A DNA stretch of 64,000 bases from Sphingobacterium athyrii (GTDB lineage: Bacteria; Bacteroidota; Bacteroidia; Sphingobacteriales; Sphingobacteriaceae). The position numbers and the translations under genes are program-made. Below the pieces are notes generated by a model. The model was not told the origin of the DNA. It worked only from the letters and a program-made list of their open reading frames with translations, and did no database searches. The stretch lies in assembly GCF_003071065.1 (NCBI RefSeq), contig NZ_QCXX01000001.1:1447556-1511555 (forward strand), written 5' to 3'. The stretch's first letter is position 1. Each line of letters opens with the position of its first letter. Of this stretch, positions 8,251 through 17,800 are shown in pieces.

Positions 8251-11200
8251 ATGAATTTAATCCGTTTTGCCTTACGTAAGCCGATATCCATTCTTGTACT
8301 GGTCATGGGACTTATTGTATTTGGAATAGGCGCAGTACGCACCATCAAGGTAGACATTTTACCCAAAATGAACCTTCCTGTTATTTATATTGCGCACCCC
8401 TTTGGGGGTTATTCTCCAGATCAGATGGAGTCTTATTTTGCCAAAAACTACGTCAATATCCTACTTTTTGCCAATGGCGTCAAATCCATTGAGACCAAAA
8501 ACATCCAGGGGCTGACCTTAATGAAGATCTCCTACTACGAAGACACCAATATGGCACAAGCAGCGGCGGAATTGAGCGCACTCGCCAATAGGATCCAGGC
8601 CTCCTTTCCTCCGGGATCACAACCGCCCTTTATTATCCGGTTTGACGCGTCTTCACTCCCTGTAGGGCAGCTTGTACTCAGCAGTGATAAACGTTCCAAC
8701 AACGAACTACAGGATCTGGCCAATGTGTATGTTCGGGCTTCATTTACCTCCATACCGGGATTACTTTCCCCGCCACCATTTGGGGGCAGTCCCCGTACCA
8801 TCGAGGTCAATGTAGATCCCGATCTGATGCGCAGTCACAACATGACCCCCGATCAGGTCGTCGAAGCATTAAAACTCAACAACCAGACCGCACCTGCCGG
8901 AAATGTCCGTATAAAAGATAAAAACTATATTACGCCCACCAACAACACCATTCGGGATGTAAAAGATTTTGAGAAAATCCCGCTTTTTAAAGGCGGAGTA
9001 CAAAATCTCTATCTGGGCGATATTGCCACGGTGAAAGACGGCGCCGATGTTACCGCAGGTTATGCGCTCGTCAATGGCAAACGATCGGTCTACGTCAGTA
9101 TTGCCAAAGCCGGTGATGCTTCCACTTGGGAAGTCGTACAAAATCTGAAAGCCGCACTTCCAAAAATACAGAATACCTTGCCCGAGGATGTAAAACTATC
9201 CTATGAGTTTGACCAATCCGTTTATGTCATCAACTCCGTCAAAAGTTTGATTACCGAAGGCGCTATCGGAGCAATACTCACTGGTCTGATGGTCTTATTA
9301 TTTTTGGGCGACCGTAGAGCAGCTTTAATCGTTATTTTAACAATCCCAATCTCTGTTATTTCGGGCGTGCTCTTCCTGAAACTATTTGGACAGACGATCA
9401 ATCTAATGTCACTGAGTGGATTGGCACTGGCAATCGGTATCCTCGTTGACGAGAGTACAGTCACGATAGAGAATATACACCAACACCTGGATATGGGCAA
9501 ACCAAAAGCATTGGCCATCTGGGATGCCTGTAAGGAAATTGCCTTGCCAAAGCTGCTGATTTTACTCTGTATCCTCGCTGTATTCGCTCCGGCTTTTACA
9601 ATGACAGGTATTCCCGGATCCTTATTTTTACCACTGGCTTTGTCCATCGGATTTTCGATGATTATCTCCTTTCTGCTGTCACAGACTTTCGTACCGATCA
9701 TGGCCAACTGGCTCATGAAAGATCACCACAAAACCGGTGCACATAAAATAAATCCAAAAGGACTGAATCCGGATGAAGTTCAATTTGCCGAAACAGGTCT
9801 ATCCGTTGAATCCGAACAAGATACCCTGAATCAAAAGAAACTTCTTGTTGAACGGGAAGATTTTAACAACGATGGCAAGATCAGCCTGTTTGAACGATTC
9901 AGAAATCGGTTTATGAAAATGATCGACCGACTGTTCAAGCAGAAGAAAATTATCACCGTCGTCTACCTGGTGGGTGCCATAAGTCTGGTCCTCGTTTTGC
10001 TCAATACGATTGGACAGGACGTATTTCCAAAGGTCAATTCGAGCCAATTTCAGATGCGTCTGCGTGCCGTCGAAGGCACCCGCATTGAACGTACCGAAGA
10101 AAAGGCCAAACGCGCATTAGCTGAGCTTGAACAACTGGTCGGTAAAGAACACATTAGCATATCCTCTGTTTATATTGGTCAACACCCCGGGCAATTCTCC
10201 GTATCACCGATCTACCTGTTTATGGCAGGTCCCCATGAAGCCGTTTTTCAAATCGCCCTCAAAGATTATCACCACGATATGGACAGTTTCCGCGACGAAT
10301 ACAGAAAGCGACTCAAGGCCGCTCTTCCTGATGTGCAGGTTTCTTTTGAACCGATCGAACTCACCGACAAAGTCCTGAGTCAAGGTTCGCCGACACCGAT
10401 CGAGGTGCGAATTGCCGGCAAGAACAAAAAAAATAATGAAAAATATGCAGGCAAATTAATCGAAGAACTGAAAGCTATTCCCTATTTCAGGGATGTGCAG
10501 CTGGCGCAATCCATCAAATACCCGTCCTATGACATCAATATTGACCGGGTACGTGCCGCTCAGCTAGGTATTGACCTTGCAGAAGTGACCCGATCATTGA
10601 TCGCGGCAACATCGTCCTCCCGTTATACCGAGAAAAATACCTGGATTGATGAAAAAGCGGGGCTATCCTACAATGTGCAAGTACAGGTTCCCATTGATAA
10701 AATGAAAGACGAGAAAGAGATTGGAGAAATTCCATTGTTAAAAAATTCGTCAAGGCCAATACTGAGCGATATTGCAACCATTACGCCATCTTATACTTAT
10801 GGCGAGAACGACAACCTAGGTGCCATGCCCTACATTTCTGTCACCGCCAATATCGACCATACGGATCTGAAAACAGCCTCCAATGATGTACAACGTAGTA
10901 TTAAAGCTTTGGGCGAACTTCCACGCGGTCTTTCAGTGGAGCAAATCGGGTTGGGAAAAGTATTAAATGAAACTATGGATAGCCTACAGGCAGGTCTGGC
11001 GGTAGCAATTATTGTGATATTTCTGATGCTTTCGGCCAACTTTCAGTCATTTAAAGTTTCTATGGTCGTCCTCACCACTGTCCCAGCCGTTGTCCTTGGA
11101 TCCCTGCTGATGCTTTTATTGACCGGTTCAACGCTCAACCTACAGTCTTATATGGGTATTATTATGTCTGTTGGTGTATCCATTGCCAATGCGGTGCTGC

Positions 11201-11541
11201 TGATCACCAATGCCGAACATATCCGCAAGCACAATCAAAACGCATTGGCTGCCGCACGTGAAGCCGCCTCTCTCCGTTTACGCCCTATTATTATGACCAG
11301 TTTGGCCATGATTGTCGGGATGTTGCCCATGGCAATAGGCCATGGTGAAGGCGGTGAACAGGTATCTCCTTTGGGACGTGCCGTTATCGGAGGCTTATTA
11401 TTCTCTACGTTTGCCGTACTGGTGATTTTACCTTTAATATTTGCCTGGGCACAAGAGAAAAGCAGCACCCAATCAATCTCCTTAGATCCAGAAGACGAAG
11501 AAAGTAAACATTATATCGCAGCATTAAAACCTTTATCATGA
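8251..11541 (+). CDS. RND-family efflux permease (AcrB/MdtB-like) with an EF-hand-like loop insertion
   Basis: The 1096-residue inner-membrane protein has the RND layout: TM1 at about 12-30, a large periplasmic porter domain, TM helices 2-6 (about 335-495), a second porter half and TM8-12. Proton-relay acidic residues are seen in TM4 as LVDESTVTIENI (Asp400-Glu401). The sequence resembles the hydrophobe/amphiphile rather than the metal branch, but the substrate is not readable. Unusually, the cytoplasmic loop between TM6 and TM7 (about 495-560) contains a perfect 12-position calcium EF-hand loop, residues 537-548. The adaptor start overlaps its stop by four bases. Confidence 0.92.
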   Translation: MNLIRFALRKPISILVLVMGLIVFGIGAVRTIKVDILPKMNLPVIYIAHPFGGYSPDQMESYFAKNYVNILLFANGVKSIETKNIQGLTLMKISYYEDTNMAQAAAELSALANRIQASFPPGSQPPFIIRFDASSLPVGQLVLSSDKRSNNELQDLANVYVRASFTSIPGLLSPPPFGGSPRTIEVNVDPDLMRSHNMTPDQVVEALKLNNQTAPAGNVRIKDKNYITPTNNTIRDVKDFEKIPLFKGGVQNLYLGDIATVKDGADVTAGYALVNGKRSVYVSIAKAGDASTWEVVQNLKAALPKIQNTLPEDVKLSYEFDQSVYVINSVKSLITEGAIGAILTGLMVLLFLGDRRAALIVILTIPISVISGVLFLKLFGQTINLMSLSGLALAIGILVDESTVTIENIHQHLDMGKPKALAIWDACKEIALPKLLILLCILAVFAPAFTMTGIPGSLFLPLALSIGFSMIISFLLSQTFVPIMANWLMKDHHKTGAHKINPKGLNPDEVQFAETGLSVESEQDTLNQKKLLVEREDFNNDGKISLFERFRNRFMKMIDRLFKQKKIITVVYLVGAISLVLVLLNTIGQDVFPKVNSSQFQMRLRAVEGTRIERTEEKAKRALAELEQLVGKEHISISSVYIGQHPGQFSVSPIYLFMAGPHEAVFQIALKDYHHDMDSFRDEYRKRLKAALPDVQVSFEPIELTDKVLSQGSPTPIEVRIAGKNKKNNEKYAGKLIEELKAIPYFRDVQLAQSIKYPSYDINIDRVRAAQLGIDLAEVTRSLIAATSSSRYTEKNTWIDEKAGLSYNVQVQVPIDKMKDEKEIGEIPLLKNSSRPILSDIATITPSYTYGENDNLGAMPYISVTANIDHTDLKTASNDVQRSIKALGELPRGLSVEQIGLGKVLNETMDSLQAGLAVAIIVIFLMLSANFQSFKVSMVVLTTVPAVVLGSLLMLLLTGSTLNLQSYMGIIMSVGVSIANAVLLITNAEHIRKHNQNALAAAREAASLRLRPIIMTSLAMIVGMLPMAIGHGEGGEQVSPLGRAVIGGLLFSTFAVLVILPLIFAWAQEKSSTQSISLDPEDEESKHYIAALKPLS

Positions 11542-12635
11542 AACACAATCTCCTAAAAATATTATCCGCAGTAGGCCTACTCGCCTACTTAACCGGATGT
11601 CAGTCCGCAGCTGAGGAAAACAGTAAAAAAGTGGCAGCGGTAACGGCAAGTCCAGTAATGGAAACATTTGCGCCGTCTAAACAGAAACTAACAAACAAAA
11701 TGCAGATACCCGGCGAGATCAGTGGATTTCAACAGGTAGAAATTTATGCCAAAGTGAGCAGCTATGTACGGGCATTAAAAGTTGACATTGGCAGTCGGGT
11801 TCAGGCCGGGCAGCTGTTAGCTGTACTTGAGGCACCAGAATTGAGTTCACAGTTGTCGGCCGCAAAATCAAGATTAAAATCGCAGGAAGCGATTTACATG
11901 GCGACTAAAAGTACCTACGATAGACTATTCGAAACCAGTAAAGTCGAAGGTACTGTAGCCCGACTGGATCTCGAGGTCGCCGAAGCGAAAAAGAATGCCG
12001 ATTTTGCCCAGTTTCAGGCGGCAAAATCAGCCTATGCGGAGGTACAGAACCTACTGAACTACCTCGAAATACGCGCACCATTTGATGGCGTTATCGCTAC
12101 ACGTAATGTCAATCAGGGTGCCTATGTCGGACCAGCGGGCAGAGGTTCGGAGATGCCTATCATGACCATCCAGCAACAGAGCAAGCTCCGCTTGGCTGTT
12201 GCCGTACCCGAACAATATGCAGGCTTCCTGGCAGCAGATCAACCGCTACAATTTACCGTAAAATCCTTGCCGGGCCAACAGTTTTCAGGTAAGATCGCAC
12301 GTAAATCAGGGGCACTAGATAGCAGATTTCGATCTGAAAGAGTTGAAATCGACATTACCAATACAAACAATAAGCTCCTTCCGGGCATGGTTGCCGAAGT
12401 TGAATTACCTTTGACCTCTCAGGATAGCACTTTTGTCGTTCCCAAAACCGCGGTCTTTACCTCCGGTGAAGGCAGTTTTGTCATCGCCGTTGTAGACAAC
12501 AAAACAAGCCGTGTTCCAGTGCAAAAAGGACGTAGCATTGACGGTCAGGTCGAAGTCTTTGGTGACCTTAGTCCGACCATGCGACTCATCAGTAAAGCCG
12601 ATGAAGAAATCGCAGATGGTACCACGGTTAAATAA
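11538..12635 (+). CDS. RND efflux periplasmic adaptor (membrane fusion protein), lipoprotein
   Basis: The 365-residue protein has an N-terminal lipoprotein signal (LLAYLTGC, lipidated Cys21), a split biotinyl-lipoyl domain (IYAKVSSYVRALKVDIGSRV and ALLNYLEIRAPFDGVIATR), a coiled-coil hairpin of about residues 105-165 and a beta-barrel domain. It links the permease to the TolC channel across the periplasm. Its ATG overlaps the permease stop (ATGA), so it is translated in the same operon. A strong stem-loop follows about 85 bp downstream. Confidence 0.92.
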   Translation: MKHNLLKILSAVGLLAYLTGCQSAAEENSKKVAAVTASPVMETFAPSKQKLTNKMQIPGEISGFQQVEIYAKVSSYVRALKVDIGSRVQAGQLLAVLEAPELSSQLSAAKSRLKSQEAIYMATKSTYDRLFETSKVEGTVARLDLEVAEAKKNADFAQFQAAKSAYAEVQNLLNYLEIRAPFDGVIATRNVNQGAYVGPAGRGSEMPIMTIQQQSKLRLAVAVPEQYAGFLAADQPLQFTVKSLPGQQFSGKIARKSGALDSRFRSERVEIDITNTNNKLLPGMVAEVELPLTSQDSTFVVPKTAVFTSGEGSFVIAVVDNKTSRVPVQKGRSIDGQVEVFGDLSPTMRLISKADEEIADGTTVK

Positions 12636-12720
12636 AAAGCAAGGCAAGTTAATCTATATCTAAAAGCATTTCTGAGCATTGAGTATTTGAAAAAGAGACT
12701 GCAGGAAAAGCAAATAAAAA

Positions 12721-12765
12721 AGCAAACGGGGCGTCCAAAAATATCGGACACCCCATTTGCTTTTT
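12721..12765. terminator. Bidirectional intrinsic terminator
   Basis: An inverted repeat pairs AGCAAACGGGGCGTCC (12721-12736) with GGACACCCCATTTGC (12745-12760), with a U-run after the stem on the plus strand and an A-run before it serving the minus strand. It separates the RND operon from the convergent amidase gene. Confidence 0.8.
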
Positions 12766-12782
12766 ATATTTCCAGTCGGATA

Positions 12783-13820
12783 CTATATACCCATAAATTT
12801 AAAGGCGTTGGCAGATTTAAATAGCCCATTTGAGATCCCATTAATTGCTACTCCTTGTTTTAAATCCAACTTCATTGTAGGAGCCCCCTTCTTCAAATTA
12901 AATTTAGTAAGATCCACCCATAAAGTTCCCGGAGTCAATACATTCTCAAAATAATAAACTTTATTCTTTTGATCCGCGACTGACCGCCATCGAGTAGAGG
13001 AAATATTAGGTTCAGTTTCCGAGCTGATACCAAATGGGACAGAGCAATTACGAATGACACTAAATACACTCGCGACGGCGGTTCGTGTATCCGCTGTTTG
13101 TGGGATGGCATTGATATAATACGAAGCACGCACAAAACGATCTGCAGCCCGATTGGTACCCGGAAGCATAATTGTCCCCGGAATTCCCTGCCAGTATCTG
13201 TTTAAGGCCAGCTGCTCCTCAAATACCGGTGAATTTGTCATCACGGTATATGCCGCATTGTGGTGAATAACCAATTTTCCATTAATGTATTCAAAGATAG
13301 CATTGTCACCTGTTGCATCCGAGAGGGACAGGTGTACCGTTGTAAACTTTTCGGTTCCCGGAATATAATCACTCACAATGACAAAAGGTTCGTCCTGTAA
13401 TACCTTCACCGCCTCAGCCACCGTCGCAAAATTGTCAAGTACATATTGTGCCCAGGCCGAGATCGCTAGCCCCTTTTTTGTTCCGGCGGGATCAAATTTA
13501 GGATAAGTAGACTCGACCAGCCAGAGTACATTGGCGACCAGTCCCTTTTCATTCAGCCCATCTACGGTCGCAATATCCCATGCACTAGAAATCACACTTC
13601 CATATTGTGATGTCCAGGTTAGCGATTGCGGCCCTACTTCGCCACTTCTTTGCATACCCTGCGGAAATACCCAAATATTAGCGGCTATATCATCCTTCCA
13701 GTCCATGCTACGTGCTGTAATAACGGTTTGATCCGGCCCCTTATAGACCACCCTGGTGCAGGCATCAGTCTCTCCTTGGAGGAGAACGATAATTAAGATA
13801 ATTGAAAAAAGATACTTCAT
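12783..13820 (-). CDS. Choloylglycine hydrolase / penicillin V acylase-like linear amide hydrolase
   Basis: This exported Ntn-hydrolase of the choloylglycine hydrolase family has about 346 residues from the chosen start MKYLFSIIL, 26 codons inside the longest frame. The start is chosen because it gives a clean signal peptide ending just before Cys21 in ETDACTRVVY. Cys21 is the expected N-terminal nucleophile after cleavage, a feature of this family. Further family motifs are the RSMDWKDD segment, the NEKGLVANVLWL segment and the TNSPVFEEQLALNRYW segment with the conserved Asn. Substrates in the family include bile salts, penicillin V and acyl-homoserine lactones; sequence alone does not choose. 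It is a single-gene unit. Confidence 0.88.
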   Translation of the reverse strand: MKYLFSIILIIVLLQGETDACTRVVYKGPDQTVITARSMDWKDDIAANIWVFPQGMQRSGEVGPQSLTWTSQYGSVISSAWDIATVDGLNEKGLVANVLWLVESTYPKFDPAGTKKGLAISAWAQYVLDNFATVAEAVKVLQDEPFVIVSDYIPGTEKFTTVHLSLSDATGDNAIFEYINGKLVIHHNAAYTVMTNSPVFEEQLALNRYWQGIPGTIMLPGTNRAADRFVRASYYINAIPQTADTRTAVASVFSVIRNCSVPFGISSETEPNISSTRWRSVADQKNKVYYFENVLTPGTLWVDLTKFNLKKGAPTMKLDLKQGVAINGISNGLFKSANAFKFMGI

Positions 13821-13995
13821 AAAATAGTTGTTTTGGATATTAACAAGTCCGTAGGGATTTTGTTTAAAAATAAAATTATGAATTAAAAAACACATCATTT
13901 ACATACGCTTTAATAACTTACGTTCTGAACGCCCGGATGATTTTTAGCGATAACCACGAGCTTTTATAGGTTATACCTTATTTTTTTATTTTCAG

Positions 13996-14033
13996 TTTAT
14001 CACAGTGCTGTGATAAATTTGTTCGCGAACAAA
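13996..14033. promoter_or_regulatory. Two adjacent palindromes in a divergent intergenic region
   Basis: In the 405-bp gap between the amidase and methyltransferase genes, a 22-bp dyad TTTATCACAG-TG-CTGTGATAAA (13996-14017) is followed at once by a perfect 16-bp palindrome TTTGTTCGCGAACAAA (14018-14033). These look like operators for one or two dimeric regulators, but the regulator is not identified. Confidence 0.5.
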
Positions 14034-14174
14034 CAAATTGTGACGTATATACTTGCGATCATTAAATTAGGAGTTCAACTTGGGCTCATTGTATTTGTGA
14101 TCCAAAGTGCATTGATTTGTAACGAATTTGTATGATCCCTGCCAGTGGCAGCTTGGAAAGATCAAAAAAACAGC

Positions 14175-14205
14175 TTTGTTTCATTGCTAAAGTAAATTAT
14201 ATTTA
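14175..14205 (+). promoter_or_regulatory. Bacteroidota-type promoter for the methyltransferase gene
   Basis: TTTG at 14175-14178 and TATATTTA at 14198-14205 are separated by 19 bases. This fits the Bacteroidota primary-sigma consensus TTTG / TAnnTTTG with one mismatch, about 20 bp before the start codon. The rest of the 13821-14225 gap shows only the palindromes listed separately. Confidence 0.55.
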
Positions 14206-14225
14206 CAGTATACTAAACCAATCAA

Positions 14226-15011
14226 ATGAAAGAGAAACTTATTGACAGAAAAGACCAGCAGGCAAATAAAATATTTGAAAGACGAACCCTCGCGAATGAT
14301 TACCGGACTATCCTTCCTTTGCTAAAACCGGGGTTGACTATTCTGGATGTGGGCTGTGGCACAGGGACACTGACGAATGAAGCCGCATCACTTATTAAAG
14401 AGGGAATAGCCATTGGTTTAGACAACACCCAATCTTTTATTGATATCGGGAATCAACACTATGCTAATACCGCCAATCTTAGCTTGGTCTGTGATAATAT
14501 TTTCAGTTATGAGCCACCACATCAGTTTGACCTGATTATGACTGCAAGAACCGTGCAATGGCTAAGCGATATTCCTGAAGCACTTAAAAGGTTCAGATCC
14601 TGGTTAAAACCAGGGGGACAACTTTCGATTTTGGATTATAACCATACTGCGATCGAATGGAATCCAGCACCACCGACCAGTATGCTGGAATTTTATCAAA
14701 CTTTTCTGAAATGGCGTGCCGACGCAGGTATGAACAATCGTGTGGCAGATGAAATCTCAGCCATGCTCGAGCAACAGGGATTTACAGCGATTGAGACTAT
14801 CAATGCTGATCAGACCTATACAAGGGGTGACGATCACTTCCAGACCAATCTTGGAATCTGGATCAAAGTTGCTCAGTCACGACAAATGGTCATAGAAGGA
14901 TATCTTACAGATGAACTGCGTCTAAAAGCAATCGAAGAATACAACAGCTGGATCGAAACAGAAGCCTTGTCTATGACGCTCAAGATGAATGATGTGAGAG
15001 GTAAAATTTAA
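14226..15011 (+). CDS. Class I SAM-dependent methyltransferase
   Basis: The 261-residue cytoplasmic enzyme has a Rossmann-type methyltransferase domain. The SAM-binding glycine motif is ILDVGCGTGTLT at about residues 39-50, the acidic ribose-binding position lies in GLDNTQSFID, and the motif IV region is FDLIMTARTVQWL. It resembles UbiE/trans-aconitate-type small-molecule methyltransferases, with an extra C-terminal alpha region of about 90 residues. The substrate is not evident. The alpha/beta hydrolase gene begins 10 bp later, so the two are probably co-transcribed. Confidence 0.85.
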   Translation: MKEKLIDRKDQQANKIFERRTLANDYRTILPLLKPGLTILDVGCGTGTLTNEAASLIKEGIAIGLDNTQSFIDIGNQHYANTANLSLVCDNIFSYEPPHQFDLIMTARTVQWLSDIPEALKRFRSWLKPGGQLSILDYNHTAIEWNPAPPTSMLEFYQTFLKWRADAGMNNRVADEISAMLEQQGFTAIETINADQTYTRGDDHFQTNLGIWIKVAQSRQMVIEGYLTDELRLKAIEEYNSWIETEALSMTLKMNDVRGKI

Positions 15012-15021
15012 TGAATTCGAT

Positions 15022-15837
15022 ATGATCCATATACAGCCTATTTTCTTTTCTATTTTCCTGTTACTCGCCACGTTCGACCTGTTTGCGCAATCGAAAGATA
15101 CGACGATCAGTGTTGGCCAGCATAGCTTACATTTTAATATCACAGCTGGAAAAGGAACTCCCATCATTTTTGAATCAGGAGCTGGAAATGATGCCTCTGT
15201 ATGGCAGCAGCTATTGGCCCCACTATCAGCCAGATTAGGTGCACCATTAATCACCTACGATCGGGCGGGTTTCGGAAAAAGTGGTATAGATACCGTTAAT
15301 GTCAATCTATCAACTGAAGTCGCTGATTTAAAAAGGGCGCTGAATAAATTGGGTTATCACGACCAATATTTCTTTGTCGCACATTCCTTTGGCGGTAATT
15401 ATACCTTGAAATTTGCCGATGAAAACAAGGGGAAGGTACTTGGTGCGGTGATGATAGATATTGTCTCGCCTTATTTTATGACAATGGAGCGTGGAAAATC
15501 ATTAAAGATTGAATATGCCGACCGACTTCAGGAGATCAAAAAAGAGAGTTTAGGATTCTATCATTTGACGATGAATTATGAGAATTCAACAGCCATTTTG
15601 CACGAAATAGCGCCACATGCAACCATTCCAATGACCATTATTGGCTCAGGAATTAGCCCTTTTGAAGAACCCGATAGAAGTAAATTTGTTGCCGCATTAA
15701 AAAAGTTTGCCGACGAAAAGGACAACAGAAAGTATATCTTGGAGCCGAACGCACAACATCACATCTTTTACGATAATCCGACTTTAGTAATCGAAGAAAT
15801 CCAGTCATTATACAAAAAAACAACCTCAGAAGAATAA
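15022..15837 (+). CDS. Exported alpha/beta hydrolase
   Basis: This 271-residue protein has a signal peptide (to about residue 23, ending DLFAQ) and an alpha/beta-hydrolase fold. The nucleophile is Ser122 in VAHSFGGNY, with an oxyanion segment ESGAGND and a C-terminal His in PNAQHHIF (about 246). It is probably a periplasmic esterase or related hydrolase; the acid residue and the substrate are not certain. It is the second gene after the methyltransferase. Confidence 0.85.
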   Translation: MIHIQPIFFSIFLLLATFDLFAQSKDTTISVGQHSLHFNITAGKGTPIIFESGAGNDASVWQQLLAPLSARLGAPLITYDRAGFGKSGIDTVNVNLSTEVADLKRALNKLGYHDQYFFVAHSFGGNYTLKFADENKGKVLGAVMIDIVSPYFMTMERGKSLKIEYADRLQEIKKESLGFYHLTMNYENSTAILHEIAPHATIPMTIIGSGISPFEEPDRSKFVAALKKFADEKDNRKYILEPNAQHHIFYDNPTLVIEEIQSLYKKTTSEE

Positions 15838-15908
15838 TTTGATCTGTTTGGAAATAAATTTATGTGTAGCTTAGTAGTATTGTCAACGTCCATTCAACAC
15901 CATATTTT

Positions 15909-16832
15909 ATGAACAATCAAGCGCAGAATGTTATCGATTCACCCAGCAACAATACCGTTTTCATGGTATGGAATTTTCAGGAAAATAAAGAGCTGAAACC
16001 GGTATTTGAACGGATCTGTGCCCTGGTTGTCAATCTAAATAATTCGGCTCAGGTGCGTTCGACTGGTTTAAAAGCGAGTATCGTCATGGGAATCAGTTAC
16101 CACGCTTGGAAAAAATTAGCGTTACAGGAGCCATTACCGAAAGAATTGGTTCCTTTTGAGCCCATTGTGGGACAAAAACATGTCGCTGTGGCTACCTCGG
16201 GTGACCTCCATTTTCATATTCGGGCTGAAGAGCAAAGCTATTGTATTGACATGGCAGCCGAAATTTCCGATGTACTGGCAGCAGTTGCTGACTGCAAAGA
16301 AGAAATCCACGGCTTTCGCTATTGGGACGGAAGAAGTATCTTAGGTTTTGTCGACGGCACCGAAAATCCGACAGGAGAAGACCGTGCTTTCTTTGGTATT
16401 ATTGGCAATGAGGATGAAGCCTATAAAGGTGGCAGCTACCTTTTTGTTCAAAAGTACATCCATGACATCAAAAGCTGGCGGGCTTTACCAGTATCCGAAC
16501 AGGAAAAGGTTATTGGACGAAGTAAAACCAATGATATTGAAATGACGGATGACGTCAAACCGGCCAATTCGCATTCAGCCTTAGCCAATGTAGGCGATGA
16601 TCTCAAAATCGTCAGGGACAATATGCCTTTTGGCAATATCGCCAATAATCAAATGGGTACCTACTTTATTGCTTATGCCAGTAAATTCAGTACCGTGACA
16701 CAGATGTTAAAGCGCATGTTTATTGGTGAACCTGAAGGTAATTATGACCGTATCCTGGACTTTAGTACAGCCCAGAGCGGAACACTGTACTTCTGCCCAT
16801 CCATCGATATGATGAAAGATTTTACCGGATAA
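15909..16832 (+). CDS. Dyp-type heme peroxidase (YfeX-like)
   Basis: The 307-residue protein has the signature GFVDGTENP (Asp149 in the GxxDG motif), a proximal heme-ligand His222 in KPANSHSALAN and the distal Arg236 in KIVRDNMPFG. It lacks a Tat signal, so it is a cytoplasmic P-subgroup (YfeX-like) enzyme expected to oxidise dyes, porphyrinogens or other aromatics with hydrogen peroxide. The next gene, DUF4180, follows after 73 bp on the same strand. Confidence 0.93.
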   Translation: MNNQAQNVIDSPSNNTVFMVWNFQENKELKPVFERICALVVNLNNSAQVRSTGLKASIVMGISYHAWKKLALQEPLPKELVPFEPIVGQKHVAVATSGDLHFHIRAEEQSYCIDMAAEISDVLAAVADCKEEIHGFRYWDGRSILGFVDGTENPTGEDRAFFGIIGNEDEAYKGGSYLFVQKYIHDIKSWRALPVSEQEKVIGRSKTNDIEMTDDVKPANSHSALANVGDDLKIVRDNMPFGNIANNQMGTYFIAYASKFSTVTQMLKRMFIGEPEGNYDRILDFSTAQSGTLYFCPSIDMMKDFTG

Positions 16833-16905
16833 GCATAGTCCAACGATCTATTTCAATCCGTCTATCGGACTAAAACATAAACAATCAATATTTCAAACAA
16901 AAAAC

Positions 16906-17268
16906 ATGAAAATCGACATTTTTCAAATAAAAGATCAACATATTGCTGAAGTAAAAGACTCGGGCATACTTATCAACAATCTAGATGACGGCTTACAGAT
17001 TATGGTCGACTGTGCTGCACAAGAAGCATACAAAGCGATCTTATACCAAGAAAATATTTCAGCTGATTTTTTTGAACTTAAAACCAAGCTGGCGGGAGAT
17101 ATTCTTCAAAAATATACGCAGTACGATTTTGATGTTGCTATTGTTGGCGACTTTTCCATTTATAATAGCAAAAGTCTGAATGATTTTATCTACGAAAGTA
17201 ATAAAGGTCGTAAGATCAACTTTGTTGCTACGCGGGACGAAGCCATTACCAGATTATCAAAAGATTAA
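16906..17268 (+). CDS. DUF4180 domain protein
   Basis: This 120-residue single-domain protein matches the DUF4180 pattern. It has an N-terminal mixed beta region with DSGILINNLDDGLQIMVDCAAQ, a central LAGDILQKYTQYDFDVAIVGDFS, and a C-terminal NKGRKINFVATRDEAITRL. The biochemical role of the family is unknown to me; the fold is reminiscent of small STAS-like regulators. A terminator follows at 17325. Confidence 0.8.
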   Translation: MKIDIFQIKDQHIAEVKDSGILINNLDDGLQIMVDCAAQEAYKAILYQENISADFFELKTKLAGDILQKYTQYDFDVAIVGDFSIYNSKSLNDFIYESNKGRKINFVATRDEAITRLSKD

Positions 17269-17324
17269 CGACGAATCCTGAGCCATTCAAAACCGTTCCG
17301 TTAACAGTTACTTCATAAAAAATT

Positions 17325-17350
17325 AGCGGCTATTTACTTGCCGCTTATTT
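17325..17350. terminator. Stem-loop terminator
   Basis: AGCGGC (17325-17330) pairs with GCCGCT (17340-17345) across a nine-base loop, followed by TATTTTT. It ends the plus-strand DUF4180 unit and lies at the 3' end of the convergent VOC gene. Confidence 0.65.
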
Positions 17351-17800
17351 TTACCGCTGCTTTAACCAGTCTTCATAGGACATTACACCCAGTTCCGGCC
17401 GCCCCTCACCTTCCAATAGGGCAATAAATTCCAATTGATTTCCATCTAGATCGTTAAAATAAATTGCCAGTGCCGGCATCCAGGCAAATACCATCGGTTT
17501 TTCAACCCCATCTTTCAAAAAATTATAAGGCTGTAAATGCCGTTCCTTGAGATAGTCTACAGCATACTTTAAGATATCCTCTTTACTGGCTCTAAAAGCA
17601 AAATGCCGCGGCTGAAAATTTGCTTCCTCCTCCCAAAGTCCCAGCATATATTCCTTATCCGTCCCGACCCAAAGAAAGACAATAGGCCGATTGGGATCAC
17701 GATGAGCAATCCGCAGCCCTAAGACCTTTGTATAAAAATTGACAGATTCTTCCAGATTGCGTACCTGAATATGTGTTTCATATAATCCTGCTATCTTCAT
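17351..17800 (-). CDS. VOC-family (glyoxalase/bleomycin-resistance fold) protein
   Basis: The product has 149 residues with two betaalphabetabetabeta repeats of the vicinal-oxygen-chelate superfamily. Likely metal ligands are His10 in YETHIQV, His76 region in QPRHFAFRA, and Glu in GNQLEFIAL. Members are glyoxalases, extradiol dioxygenases or drug-binding proteins, and the sequence does not decide among these. It is a single gene convergent with DUF4180. Confidence 0.85.
   Translation of the reverse strand: MKIAGLYETHIQVRNLEESVNFYTKVLGLRIAHRDPNRPIVFLWVGTDKEYMLGLWEEEANFQPRHFAFRASKEDILKYAVDYLKERHLQPYNFLKDGVEKPMVFAWMPALAIYFNDLDGNQLEFIALLEGEGRPELGVMSYEDWLKQR

Noticed and set aside
9222..9716. 164-codon minus-strand frame inside the RND permease gene
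   Set aside because: Shadow of the conserved transmembrane part of the permease; no independent support.
12616..12626. 11-base match of the spacer at 63073-63095 to the 3' end of the RND adaptor gene
   Set aside because: It includes the palindrome GGTACC, is inside a coding region just before a stop, and an 11-base hit is expected by chance at a fair rate for 14 spacers in 64 kb on both strands.
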